Shown: positions 43,985-56,759, counted from the first letter of the stretch. The stretch: DNA of 64,000 bases from Iris pallida (GCA_029216955.1 JANAVB010015600.1:30494374-30558373), one strand, 5' to 3'. The notes: generated by a model not told the origin, from the sequence alone. Translations and numbers: made by a program.

Positions 43985-44269
43985 CCTCCTGGTGGTTGAA
44001 GAAGTAATGGTGGAGAGTAAATGAAGAAAGAAGGAAATAATGATGAGAGAGAAAAGGAAGGGGTTATAAATAAGGAGGGTGGTGGTAGGTAGGAGGGTTC
44101 ACCTTTGGTTCATGATGAACCAAAGCAAACCAAGCCAAGCCGAACCAACCCAGGAATAAACCAATCAATGAAATGCTAGAATAAATCAAGCAGGGAGACA
44201 TGCAATACGGGTCAAATTACGTATACCTATACCAAGATACGCAATACGAACCACATGCATTACAACTGA

Positions 44270-45180
44270 GAACTGTGGGATTTTGTCATAACCTCCTGTC
44301 TGGTATCTCCACTTGGCACACATAGACGTGATCCAAATCTAAGTGTATCATCTTCGTGAATTTTTATCTCCTTCCTGAGTCTTGACTCACATCCTGTCCT
44401 AAGCTTCTGAATCCTTGGGTCCTGTGCCTAAGCTGCCTTGATCCTGTCTACCAAGTCGGATTGAACTCGTAGACTTGCCAGAATTCCTATATCACTAGGA
44501 AGTATAACCTAGATGCCCATCTCTTGAAGATCTTCTAAAATATATTTTTGTGATGTCAACAAAAATGTGTCACCTCATCTGCTAAGAGCATCTGCTACCA
44601 CATTAGTCTTGCCTGGATGATACTGAAGCTCTACGTCGTAATCCTTGATCAACTCTAACCATCTTTTCTGTCTCATGTTCAGTTCCTTCTGAGTAAAGAT
44701 GTACTTCAGACTCTTGTGGTCTGTGTACATGTCTACTCGATCACCGTACAAGTAATGCCTCCATAGCTTCAAAGCAAATACTACTGCTGCCAACTCCTAG
44801 TCATGAGTCGGATAATTCTTCTCGTGGTCTCGAAGTTGCCTAGATGCATACGCTATCACCTTTCCGTGTTGCATTAGGACACACCCAAGTCCCTTTCCTG
44901 ACGCGTTACAATATTCAGTAAAACCTCCGAGTCCAACTGGTAATATAAGAATAGGTGCTGTGATCAACTTCTGCTTCAAATTCTCAAATGATGCATGGCA
45001 CTCTGCCGACCAGACGAGTGGCACATCCTTTCGTGTCAAGCAGGTCATGGGTGCTGAGAGTCTTACAAAGTCTGATATGAACCTTCTGTAATATCCTACC
45101 AATCCCAAGAAACTTCGTACATCTGCTACGGTCTTAGGCATTGGCCAACTTTCTACTACTTCTACTTTCTTGGGATCCAC
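44270..45180 (-). pseudogene. Gypsy RNase H and connection region
   Basis: On the minus strand: thumb and RNase H from [15 protein letters not shown] through [34 protein letters not shown] (D of the first RNase H motif changed to N), then a stop near 44796. It continues with [29 protein letters not shown] and [15 protein letters not shown]. Frames then lead to the region before the integrase (FGSRLCVPSGDTRQEVM) at the solo LTR border. Confidence 0.85.
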
Positions 45181-45186
45181 TGCTAC

Positions 45187-45948
45187 TCAAGCCCCTGATA
45201 TGATGTGCCCCAAGAATGAAATGCGATCCGTCCAAAACTCACACTTGCTGAGCTTGGCGTACAACTGGTTCTCTCTCAGAACCTGTAACACTTTCTTGAG
45301 GTGAACTTCATGCTCTTCTTCACTAGCTGAGTATACCAGAATGTCGTCGAGGAACAAAACGACAAATTGATCTAAGTACGGCATAAAGATGCGGTTCATC
45401 AAATCCATAAATATTGCTGGAGCATTGGTAAAACCAAACGGCATAACTAAGAATTCGTAATGTCCATACTTTGACCTGAATGTTGTCTTGGGAATGTCCT
45501 CTTCTCGAACTCTAACTTGATTATATCCTGATCGAAGATCTATCTTGGAGAAAACTCTTGCTCTGCTCAACTGATCAAACAAGTCGTCGATCCTTGGTAG
45601 TGGGTACTTGTTCTTTACTGTTGCCGCGTTGAGCTTTCTGTAGTCAATGCACAATCTTGATGACCCATCCTTCTTCTCTACAAGTACCACTGGTGCTGTC
45701 CATGGTGATTCGCTGTCTCGAATGAACTTCTTCGCCTTCAGTTCCTCTATGTGCTGATACACCTTGGCCTGCTCTGAATTCGACATTCTGTAAACTCGAT
45801 CCGATATCGGTTTAGTTCCAGGTGTCAATTCTATACTAAACTCAATATCCCTAACAGGTGGTAGACCTGGAAGTTCTTCGAAAAATACATCAAGAAACTC
45901 TTCAACTACCTTTGGGACTGAACTTCTTCCATTACCATTACTACTCAT
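45187..45948 (-). pseudogene. Gypsy reverse transcriptase
   Basis: A 253-codon open segment with [72 protein letters not shown] and the catalytic FLDDILVYS (in place of the commoner FIDDILVYS). Bounded by stops at 45181-45189 and before 45948, where the link to the protease is frameshifted. Confidence 0.92.
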
Positions 45949-46054
45949 TGTTTATGTTGGTCTGTCTCTGATCTGACTAAGGTAAACCGCTTCATGCCTG
46001 AAATATTAAAAGATATACTCCTTCTACGACAATCTATTGTCGCATGACTGTCTT

Positions 46055-46813
46055 TCAGCCAGTCCATGCCCAAGATAACGTCAAATTACCAACAAAAAAT
46101 TCTACCAACTTGGCGGGTAAGGAACGCCCGCACACTATAACTCGACATGCTAGAATAACTCTACTAACTCCTATGAGCCCATTACCAGTGAGTATATTCA
46201 GCCTCTCTGGCAATGCCTCGAATGTTATTCCTAGTCGTGTCGCAAATCGTGCAGATATAAATGAGTGTGATGCTCCCGAATCAAACAATGCTACTGCGGG
46301 ATATGCGGCGACGAGAATGTTACCTGCCATAACATCTCCCGATGCCAATGCCTGTTCCAAGGACAGATTGAATGCATGTCCTCGGCCTCCTTGTTGGTTC
46401 CCATGCTGTGGCCTAGCCTGGTGTTGCTGTTGGCCCCTGCCTTGGTGATGCTGGGGTGGTCTTTGTTGTTGCTGCTGCATCGGCGATCCCTGCTGTCGAA
46501 ACATCTGAGCCTGTGACATCAACGGACGTTGTGCCAACGGTCTCACTGCTACCGCTGGTTCTTGATACTGGCCTACCCCTGGTGCTGGCAGCACAGGAAA
46601 TTGTTGTACTGGTCCTCCTGACCTCGAATTCATGGGACAGGTGGAAACTCGATAATCTGGACTTCCACATATCAAACATTGTCCGTTCAATGCCTGACAC
46701 ACATCTCTAGTGTGCCCTGCCTTCCCACAATAGGTGCAGCCCGCCGGGGGTTGTTGGTTCTTCCTCTGTTGTTGTTGTTGTCTTGTTGGTGGTGCTGGCC
46801 CTCGTATCGCCAC
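46055..46813 (-). pseudogene. Gypsy gag zinc knuckle and protease
   Basis: Gln-rich stretch, then CTYCGKAGHTRDVC (CCHC knuckle) and a second Cys cluster (CLICGSPDYRVSTC). Gln/Pro-rich spacer, then VALFDSGASHSFISARFATR, the aspartic protease active site (DSGA). The frame ends near 46055 by a shift; the next frame holds the usual protease-RT linker (DWLKDSHATIDC). Confidence 0.9.
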
Positions 46814-46937
46814 ATCGTGAATGCGAATGCCAGGAGATTATGCTGTTATTCGGGGCACTACTCTCCCTCCTCTTTCAATCTGATTGTGAGATCTCTTCTG
46901 ATCTCCAATCCTTGATGTGATCCTCTGGATGGTGATT

Positions 46938-47870
46938 TCATTGCCTCCGGGTTGCCGTCAATACATCATCGAAAGTTTGGTAGTTGTGCCCCTCAATCAA
47001 TTGCAAGAGTTCAAGATGGAACCCTTGCTGAAATCTCATAGCCCTCTGGCTCTCCGTTGCTACCATCTCCGAGGAGAACCTACTCAGTCTGCAGAACTCT
47101 GCTGCATAAGCATCTACTATCTTACCAGCCTGCTTGAGGTTGATAAACTTCTGTTGTAGCTCGAACTGCGCCACAACTCCATAGTACTTCGTCTTGAATC
47201 TCGCAGTAAAATCATCCCAAGCAATAGGACGTCTGATGCCCACTTCTTCTGATTCCCACCAATCACGTGTGTGGTCATGAAGTAACAGCTTCACTTGATC
47301 CACTCGTTCTTCCGTCGGAACCTTAGCTGCTATCAGAATAGCCTCGATGTCCTTAAGCCATACATCCGCTGAAATAGCATCTTTCGTGCCTTCGAAACGA
47401 CGGGAGTTGTACTTGCAGAATCTGGTTGACGCCCCTGAATCAGTCCTCATTCCTCTTTCCAAAGCCGTCTGCAATCCTTGGTTGAGTAATATATTCTGCT
47501 CTTGCAGCTGAGTGTGCATGCATTGCTGGGCCAACATCTGATGTTGCTGAGTAGCCATCATCCCTCTTATGATTTCCAGAAGGGCTGGTGTGTCTACTGT
47601 CACAGGGGTAGGCGGAACTGTTGGTGGTGTTGGAACCTCCGGATACTGCGGTCCAGCTGTTGGTTCCACTATCACCTCTTCTTGGATGTTCTCTTGAGGT
47701 AGTACTGGCCTTTGTTGCTGACCAACATGGTCATGTTGTTCGTGTTGCCCTTGTTGTTGCTGTCCAGCTCTAACAAATGCGGACGAGGTGCCCCTAAGAA
47801 AAGGGACAAGAGAACAATCAAACGACCGGACAGGAAAGATCAATGAAGTCAAAGGATACCAGAATGTCAA
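46938..47870 (-). pseudogene. Gypsy gag (capsid part)
   Basis: About 310 codons. Gln/Pro-rich N-terminus, then a retrotransposon gag domain: RRFEGTKDAISADVWLKDIE, VKLLLHDHTRDWWESEE, FTARFKTKYYGVVAQFELQQ and AYAAEFCRLSRFS. It ends before the zinc-knuckle part by a frameshift near 46938-46815. The first in-frame Met lies at 47870, close to the 5' LTR at 47991. Confidence 0.9.
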
Positions 47871-49938
47871 GCTAGGGTCGAGAGTAACGAATCATGACAT
47901 CAAGGGGAAACATGTGTGATTGAGACATCCTATAAATTAAAACACCCCACAAGTCTGAAATCAGACCTGCATGAGCCACCACTAAAACCTTGTCACGCCC
48001 CAGATCCAGAATACCGGAGAGCGGGGGAATGACTCAGCCAGCTACGTATTACGGGTAGATGAATACCGTATAATACGATCAATATTGTCTACACGATAAG
48101 GGGATGCATACTACATACATGTCTCACTATGGTTACTCAACCTCTATTGTCCCAATCATTCAATGAAAAGCAGTAAGTAGAGAACATGTAAGAATGAGCA
48201 GTACGACGTCCCAAACGCTCAGTCAAAATATTCTTGAGATCTGGCTTTACAAAATATAGCCAGATGATATAACAAAGGATACACAATCGTTATCAGCTGC
48301 AGTCTGACTTAGTTACAATTATGTAAAAGTAAGTGCAAGGCAGTCCGACTAACATGTCGGTGCCAAGCGACAAAATTAAAGTAAGTAGCAAAACGAGCAG
48401 GGAAGCAAGGAACCCACTCGTGTCCTCCTGCGATCATCCCTCTAGTATTGACCATCTTGGGGGTGGAAGTAAGCTGAGTCCTCGAGAGCTGGCTCTAAAT
48501 CTGGCCATGCAAAACCAGAGAGGTTAGACCTCAAATAGCAAGTACCACAAAGGAAGTACGACATGAAGAATTAGAACCAGTGATAAGAGTTAAGAATATG
48601 ATAAATAAGTCTCTGCTTGCTACTGGGATTCACACAACATCACGATACTCCAAACAAACTTCCCAACCAAACAAGGACAGAAGTTGACACCGTCATGTCC
48701 TGACATTCTGCTTATCTCAGTAGTTAACAGAGTAGCTATAGTACACAAACAAATCAATTTAAACGACAATACAACTACTACGGCTTGCTAACTGTAAGTT
48801 CCAAGTTGTCCTGGAAATATGCAATAAGGGATTCCTCAGTTCTTACAATGTACAAGCAAGGCTAGTCTACCCAATAATCAATTGCGCCAATCATGAATTA
48901 GACGTGTCCCAGCGGGACGCCCGTCATCAATATTCAGAAAAATATAAACAAATACCACTCACTGCCCGTGTGACAGATTTGCAGTATCCGTGGGAACCAG
49001 CCGACATGTCGGGGCACTAATTGTCCCGAGATGGCTGCCATATAAGAACTCGGAAATCCATTCTCTCCATGCAATAGTTATTTTATTTAACTTAATAGTC
49101 CCTATGTTAATTGAAATCTCATGCCGTGGATCATGGTCATTCTGAATGAGTACTTTCGTACAAAGTACGATATGCATAACTCTACAACGATGCCCGTGCG
49201 GTTAGGTTGTAGGTGTTACATAGCGTAATGCAACAATCAAACCTAGCCACGGAATGATCATGCCTTGACCATATAAGGTACACATGCTGCTTTTGTAGAA
49301 ATAAGTTGAAGTATGCACGTGTCCATATGCCAATATTCGGGATCTGCTAGTCGATTGCAATGGTTCATGGTTAATATATGAACGTGTCTCATTCAATTCA
49401 ATAAGACAACTAACCAGTCTTTTAGTTCCAACTAGGAACGCATGATCAATCATTTAGCCAAGGTAACAATCAATGTCAATTCGTGACAAGGTACGAAAGT
49501 TAAACTAGTATTTAGTATGGTCGAGTCTATAACTCTCCGGGTTAAGTACCATTAATACGGGTGCCCACAAGCTAATCAAGACACGGGGCACACTCCACAC
49601 AACAATATGTATTGAAACACTAACATGCATCAAGTGACGCAATCCAGCAAAATGCGCGAGATAAGACGAAATGCTTGAATTCGGCAAATCGTGCGTGATA
49701 AGGCAGATGGCACAAATTTAGCGAAACGTGCAGACTAAAATAACTGTTATACGCACACAGGTGGAGAATGCACTGATTCACTGTGGGCGCATAGCAGTCC
49801 CTCTAGGAGCATAGCAGTTCCCTTGGGAGCATGATAGTCCCTCTAGGAGCATAGCAATTCCTTTGGACGCATATAATACCTTTGGGCGCATAGCATGGCT
49901 TTGGGCGCATAGCATGGCGCATAACCACTCAATTATGT

Positions 49939-52703
49939 TGTCACTCCCCTTTTTCGTTATACGTATTTTCATCTGCGTATACGAGATCTCTGACGTTTGT
50001 CAGGTGACCCGTAGTTGGACTTGACTTGCTAGCCTAGTCTTGGTTGGTCATGACTTGGCTTAGTTTATTTTGGTTTGGCTTAGTTTGATTGGACTTCGTT
50101 CATTATGAGGAAACCCTCTCTTTATAATGCCCAACCACCCTTTTCTCTTTCTTCATTACTTCCATTTATTTCTTCTCCTTCTTCTCCATTACTCTCCCAC
50201 CAACCTAGAGAGCTTAGGCAAGTGCAACTTGATTCATGATGGATCGTCCATTTTATTGTTATATCTTCTTCTCTACATGATTCTAAGCATCTTTAGGACT
50301 TAACATTTTTCATTTTGGTGGATGGATTCTTGTAGATCTAAGTTTGTGCTATTTTTGGCTTTCTTGGGTTTTGATCTATCAAACTTCTTTGTTTTCAAAA
50401 TCTAGTTGTTCTATGTTGTAGAGAATTTCGTTCTACCCTATTTTGACCTATGGAAGTCCAAACTTGGACTTACCGTGAAGATTTTATGGAGCTTGGAAGC
50501 TATGAGTTTCATGGCCATCTTTTTCGGATTTTTTGAGAAAATGGGCACCCATCGATTCTTGCCGCATGGCACCCTATCAACTCTTACCGCATGGGCGCCC
50601 ATCGACTCTGGCCGCATGGGACTCTGGCCGCATGAGAAGATGGGCACCCATCGACTCTTGCCGCATGGCACCCCATCGATTCTTGCCGCATGGCACCCCA
50701 TCGACTCTTGTCGCTTGGGCACCCATCGACTCTGGCCGCATGGGACTCTGGCCGCATGAGAAGATGGGAACCCATCGATCTTACCGCATGGCACCCCTTC
50801 GACTCTTGCCGCATGGGCAACCATCGACTCTGGCCGCATGGGACTCTGGCCGCATAAGAAGATAGACACCCCTCGACTCTTGCCGCGTGGCACCCTATCG
50901 ATTCTTGCCGCATGGCACCCCATCGACTCCTGCCGCATGGGCACCCCATCGACTCTTGCCGCATGGGCACCCATCGACTCTGGCCGCATGAGAAGATGGG
51001 TACCTATCCACTCTGGCCGCATGGGAAGATGGGCACCCATCCACCCTTGGCCGCATAGTATTTTTTTTGCTGTTTTATGTCCTATTTGGCTGAATTGTGG
51101 CCAGAATTTCTTCCAACTCCCAACATGAAAGTTGTAGATCTTTTCTTTGGCTTCAAGAATATGTTACTAGATATTTTATGCAAGTTTCTCTCATTCATGA
51201 TAATGTAAGGATAATACACGATAGTGGCCTGTTAAGGTGCACTCTTAACAAGTAACAAGTAACTTGACATGATGATTCTTGATAGTGATCCGTCGTGGTG
51301 CACTCTTGACAAGTAACATGACATAATAGTGGCCCGTCGTGGCACACTCTTGATAAGTAAACCTAACATGATAATCTCGATATGCTGTTGTGACGACTAT
51401 CTTGACTTGCTAAGTAACTCTTGTCTTGACACCGTGGGTGTTTGTGCTTGTATAAGCTACATGTCTCGTCTTGTATCATGTCTAGGACATGAATTCCTGG
51501 TTACCACGGTCAGGGATTCATACTAAATCTGACTAGGATAATGACTAGATTGATCAAGTTGTTCATAAAGAGATTTCCCAGCTACAGGCAGTCCCGTTAT
51601 CTGGACACTTTAATTGGACTTGTAGCCTGCCGTCGAGTAGGGCACATTTCCAGCACACTGTCATGTGTTGCACCCCCAAGTCACCTAATCCAACTCTCTC
51701 AACTTGTGACCGGATAACCTGGATTAAGACTGCAGGACTTGTGGCTGTTGGAACATCTCGATGCATCTTGTTAGTAACTAGGCTTATGATAATCCTAATT
51801 AGTTAAAGTATCAAGTCGTACTCATTGCTTGGTCGTAATTGATGGATGGAGTCTAGTCTAGTCTTGCCTAGACAAGGCCAGTACATGGTTTCTTCAGCCG
51901 TTACTGTTATGCTTTACTTATTCGATAATTGTTTAGAGACTAAGTTCTGTTCAAGTGAAGGGTTACAACCCCGGTCCTTGTTTGGTTTATGGGTTGTAAC
52001 TTGGTTACTTGAATAGTTCCTTAGTTATCTTATCGTTTATCATCCTGATTTCCTTAATCCATGTTTTTCGTTATCATTGATGTATTTTATGTGCTAATAT
52101 GTTGGTTTTTATTTCTTAAGTGAAGCCTCCCTTGTGGCACTTGCTCTTTCTGGGGTCTGATCCAGCTGGTTTTGTATGGCCAGATTTCGGATTAGCACCC
52201 AAGGAACTTCAGCCTTCCAGCTAGATGGTGAACACTAGGCGCAACCCTAGCAACGAGTGGGTTTTATTTTGCTCTCCCACTCTGTTGTAAATTATTCTTT
52301 TGAGGCATTTTGCCGCCGAGCAAGTGTTAGTTCGTGTTAAATTTACATTCTTGTCTGCCTAAGGGCTGTACCATGATTGACAAATCCTAAGGTCGATCAT
52401 GTATGACTTAAACTCTTGCTAGTCTTCGCATTTTGTATGACTAGCTACATGATCATCTGAATATGTAATGTATGGGACGCCTTACTTTGTATGTCTGATG
52501 ATCTACCATCTTGTTATATTTACTTGTTTGCTTGAGATTGAGATACTAGGTTTGTTCTTGACCATAAGTGACTGTTGGCTTGTAGTAAAATTCTCATGCA
52601 TCTAGACAGCTGTGACCGTACATCGAGGTGGGTTACACTTCAATGTACGTAGCTGGCTGTGTCTGTCTCCCGCTCTCCAGTATTCTGGTTCTGGGGCATG
52701 ACA
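49939..52703 (+). mobile_element. Solo LTR 2, inserted in the Gypsy 5' LTR
   Basis: TGTCACTCCCC...TGGGGCATGACA, flanked by TATGT (49934-49938 and 52704-52708). Its right part is the reverse complement of the left part of solo LTR 1 (CCAGTATTCTGGTTCTGGGG), so the two are one family. A tandem array at about 50535-51050 occupies the middle. No coding region. Confidence 0.93.
50535..51050. repeat. Tandem array in solo LTR 2
   Basis: About 20 units of roughly 22-26 bases, built from GCCGCATGG, GCACCCATCGACTCT and TTGCC, with a higher-order pattern in which 'ACTCTGGCCGCATGAGAAGATGGG' recurs. It sits where solo LTR 1 has its own, different array. Confidence 0.9.
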
Positions 52704-53454
52704 TATGTGGGCACATAATATGCTAAAGTTCCCGTGGGCGCATAAGATGCCATGCGCCCACACACTGTTCTTCTTCTCTAACCCGAGAAGAAGAACCATG
52801 GAACCCATGAACTTTCAAAGTCCATAAATCACTCAAAATAATTCAAAATCTGGGTTTTCAAAGGTCTAACTTGAGTAAAATCAAATTCTCTACAATATGG
52901 AACAATCAAAACTTAAAAATAATGAAGTTTGAGACATCAAAACCCAAGAAAACAAAGATTTGCATAAACTTAGATCTACACACAACCATCCATGAAAATC
53001 AAAAACTTCAAGACCTAAACTTGTATAGAAAGAGGAGAGGAACAACATGGACTAAAAATAAATGGGGATGCATAAAATCTCTCATGGTGTGCAAGATATA
53101 CTTGCCTCTCCAAATTGGGTTAGGGTTGAGGAAAAGAAATGGGAGTTGTGATGAGAGAGAAAAGTAAAGGGGTATATATATAAAGTCAAGTTTGATCTCC
53201 ACCACCTATTCCTTCCCCACACAATCTAGGCCATCCACCACTTATCATGATGAACCAAGCCAAACCAAGTTGGTTCAACATGAACCAAAATAAACCAAGA
53301 GTTAAGCAAAAACAGAAAATAAAATACAGAAAATAATTAGCATGTAATTAAAGGAATTAAATACAAAATAAATACATGATAAATACTAAATAAATACAGT
53401 CAAGTAGTACACGTAGTAAAAATACGTATCCCGGGAACGGGGAGTGACACTCTT

Positions 53455-53930
53455 TGTCGGTTGCTGCAATGATGAAATGTCTCACAACTATGAAATCTTC
53501 TTGATCATTCTTGTCTTTAGCCTTCTCATCTTTTAGCTTAATGAAATCCCATTTAAAATGACCATTCTTGCCACAGTGATAGCATCCCTCCCCGCAGTCC
53601 ATACTTGCAGGATCCCGAGAACTCCTACGTGTCCTTGCATGTGACTTGAGTCTTCCCTTCATATATAAAGAAACCCAGGCGGACTCCTATGACGATTCCA
53701 TTTGCTTACGTCAAGCCTCCTCGTTCAAGAAGCTGTTGCAGACTTGTCCGATGGCTTGACGCTATCGTCCTCCAACGGATCATGCAAATCCTTGCACCAT
53801 AGTAGATCATTCACCCTTTGCTTCCAAATCGTCAAGTTTTTCTCTGTGAGGGTGATCATACGTGTGTTCATCTGTTCCATAGATATGGTTGCACCTTCTC
53901 TTTTGTGAATCTGAGAGCACTAATACCAGA
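53455..53930 (-). pseudogene. Copia 2 gag remnant and primer site
   Basis: Minus strand, right to left. CTGGTATTAGTGCTC (about 53911-53929) is a near-initiator-tRNA primer site just inside the LTR. Then a gag start (MEQMNTRMITLTEKNLTIWK) runs to a stop near 53735, and the zinc-knuckle part CGEGCYHCGKNGHFKWDF follows at about 53555-53605, where the last Cys of the CCHC is Phe. The middle of gag is missing. The frame runs into the Gypsy border at ...IAATDKE. Confidence 0.78.
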
Positions 53931-54303
53931 TGTTGCGACCAAACAATGCCTATGAAGTGCTCTGACCCACGTATTTGAAACTGACCACTGCAAAAACTAT
54001 GCAAACAAACCCAAAGATAACGAACCATTGTATAACAAGAACGCCAAACCCGATCAAACACAATATATGGTTCGGTGAACGTGTCACCTGAACAAATCCC
54101 AATCTTTATAACTTTATTAAAGATACAAGATTGAATACAAACTTGTTGAACCAATTGACCAAAGGTCCAATCCCATCACTAAACTCAAGAAGAAAGCAGA
54201 ATATTACAACTTGAAATCTCTCACCCTACCCGTAGTGATCTCTCTGAATGAGGACGATGACTCTCCGAACAAATTTTTTCTTCCAACTGTCTTGAATGAC
54301 GAG

Positions 54304-56381
54304 TGTCATGCCCCGATTTTACAAAGTCATTCGTCCTCGCATTTATCTCTGGAAATCGATCGTCCTCGCTTGGGCGTGATATCGTACAAGTCTAAATTGC
54401 ACGGTACATAGATTGTAATCTTCATAATAGAAATACATCGCAGCGGCACAAGCAGACAAATTGAAGATAATAATGACACATCTTGTATGAACAAGGCTTG
54501 TAGCGGAATTGATGATTGAACAAAATACTTTATTGTTTCATAGCAGCAAAATAAGTAGATAACTTGAAGTCACAATAAGATATGCAGAAATATGTTCTCT
54601 TTATTGATGATTGAAATGATTCTCAATGGCTAGCAACTCATGCCAATTTGGCTTACATTCAATATGCCGACTTGGCTTACAACTCACTGGTACAATAAGA
54701 TTGCAATGTTCCATACATTATGTTCTTTATAAACATGAATCATCATCTTGTACAAAGAGAGTTTCTGCATGTCCAACAAATCTTCGATGCCTCGTGACTG
54801 ATCAAGTCAATCTTTGCGTGCTGAACTTTTCAAACACGAGCACCTGAAAATATGCCCATAACGTGGGTCAGTACGTTGTCGTGTACTAACGAGCATAACC
54901 AGCCCAATCGCCTGAACCAACACTTCTAGTCATGTGAGCAAAATTTATTAAGAGTGATCTTTCTATTTGGGCCTAGCGCCAGTTTACAGTTCATGTGCAG
55001 TATCATAGTGAAGCATGTAAGCATGTTATAGCAGTATTCATGGAAAGATAATATTGTAGCAATATTGTATTTAACATGTTAAGCAGTTAAAATGGAATTA
55101 ACATGTATGATAACGCATCACTTTTGAATGATTTCTTACCGAGGGTCGATTTTCCCATACCTGCATAAAAATATAGGATATATAGTATATATAGTATACT
55201 TACCACATGCATAATATATTCATTCGCATGCATTCGACTAGTGGTCGTTGGTGAAACTGCACCATAAAATACATCCCCAAAGTATTGTGACGCACTATTC
55301 AAAATAGGTTGCTAGCCTCATTTAATGTCCCACAATACCAACATGTCATATATGACTTCAAAGGTAATGCGACGCACCATTCCACCGCAGGTAGCAAGTC
55401 TCGTGGAATGTCCCGCAATAACCCCATGCCACCAAAGCACGCCAATGTTTCCCCTAGGTCGGATCGGTCACAGTGCCCTAGGTACCGTCCGAGAAGCTCA
55501 CTCAAACTTGTGCATAAGTACGTCCTTGACCATGCGAATGCATATACGACTCGATAAGCATAAATGCATGGTAACATAAATGAAAGTAAGTAAGCAAACA
55601 GTTCATCATTTCATCTCAACCAAGTCATGTTCAACGACTAATTATTTCCATCATTCACATCATTCTCACACTTGGTGATCTCATCAATCCCAAGCCTCAT
55701 CGTTTCACATTTTCATTTCATCACATCACAATATTTCTCACATCATTCCTTTCAATAAGGAACAAGCAACATTTTATTTCTCATCAGGACATTCATCATT
55801 CATTTCATTGTGTCAATAGCATTCTTTTGTGTCAATAACATTGTCAGTTTATTTTTCATGTATCATTCGCATAGGCAGTTCATTATTCAAGTGTCTCATT
55901 CATTTCAGCAGCATTGAACATGAACACATTATCAATTAATTTTTAGTGTATGATTCATAGTGGCAGTTCATGTTCATGTGTTATTTATTTCAACAGTGTG
56001 CAACACAAGCATTATCATCTTTTGTTGCAACTAAAGCATGGAACATTTTAGGGACATAGTATAGCAACACGATAATTCATTTTATTAAGCATGAAGCAGT
56101 AGAGGAGAAGGGACAGTTCAACTCACTTGCACAAATAGTCTTCCTATTTCGATCACATATATGCTCAACGGGCCCTCCAGAGATGATTTGACACAAAGTA
56201 CGATATTTTCCACTTGATATAGCCACACCAGTGAGTCATGTTCCATAACTCATCCCGTCCGGCCAACTAAGAAGGCTGCAGTATTCTCAAATCTCTTGAT
56301 TTCTAACACAAGTCACGGTCCAACATTCTGATCAAATTTCACAAGCCAACGAAATGCCTCCGCGCAGAGCGGGACATTACA
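54304..56381 (-). mobile_element. Solo LTR 3
   Basis: A 2,078-base unit TGTCATGCCCCG...CGGGACATTACA, flanked by ACGAG on both sides (54299-54303 and 56382-56386). Strand is guessed from similarity of its left end to the other LTR ends here. No coding region. The matching empty site is at about 35500 in the left LTR. Confidence 0.9.
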
Positions 56382-56455
56382 ACGAGCCCTAAGAGTAAAG
56401 TACGGAACATACCTGAATCTCTCGTATTATGTTCCTTCTTGTGCCTCCACCCACA

Positions 56456-56460
56456 ATATA

Positions 56461-56508
<48 letters not shown>

Positions 56509-56675
56509 CAAATGACCTCTGGTCTAGTGGTTAAGAGAGATGCATGTGGCCCAAGTGGTCGGAGTTCGAGCAGTATATGTTTGAAGCAATGGATAATTGT
56601 GGCGAACTCGCCTCCACTGCTCGAACTCCGACCACTTGGGCCACATGCATCTCTCTTAACCACTAGGCCAGAGGT

Positions 56676-56756
<81 letters not shown>
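56456..56756. repeat. TA-flanked palindrome with tRNA-like arms
   Basis: Arms 56513-56574 and 56616-56677 are 62-base inverted copies around a 41-base loop, with one clear mismatch. Each arm has TGGTCTAGTGGTTAAGAG (A-box-like) and GTCGGAGTTCGAGC (B-box-like). TA tracts at 56456-56507 and 56680-56756 flank it. The left Copia LTR has CAACACATGTTGAG at this site and no TA tract, so the TA came with or after the insertion. Confidence 0.85.

Positions 56757-56759
<3 letters not shown>

Larger units (their letters stand above)
41308..44264 (-). mobile_element. Solo LTR 1, inserted in the Gypsy pol region
   Basis: TGTAACGCCCCAG...GCATTACA, flanked by ACTGA on both sides (41303-41307 and 44265-44269). 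Removing it rejoins the pol frame (TKSHSSQ to YSIHPGG). Same family as the solo LTR at 49939-52703 but in the opposite direction. It contains three direct repeats (about 41990-42420), a 14-unit tandem array (about 43155-43490) and a CT tract (about 43949-43985). No coding region. Confidence 0.92.
37143..53449 (-). mobile_element. Gypsy retrotransposon inserted in Copia 2
   Basis: Perfect CTCTT duplication (37138-37142 and 53450-53454), TG...CA ends, and LTRs of about 2.69 kb (37143-39828; 47991-53449 with a nested solo LTR). Without nested insertions it is about 10.6 kb. On the minus strand the order is gag, protease, RT, RNase H, integrase: Ty3/Gypsy order, probably a chromovirus-type lineage from the integrase C-terminus. 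All frames carry stops. Confidence 0.93.
47991..53449 (-). repeat. 5' LTR of the Gypsy element, split by solo LTR 2
   Basis: From TGTCACGCCCCAG to GGGAGTGACA. Without the nested solo LTR and one TATGT it is about 2,689 bases, matching the left LTR. The array of GGGCGCATAGCA-type units lies at about 49780-49930 and resumes at 52709. No clear initiator-tRNA primer site is seen between 47871 and 47990. Confidence 0.92.

Noticed and set aside
50438..51128. Long frames on both strands through a tandem repeat
   Set aside because: The same explanation: a tandem array inside solo LTR 2 keeps several frames open.
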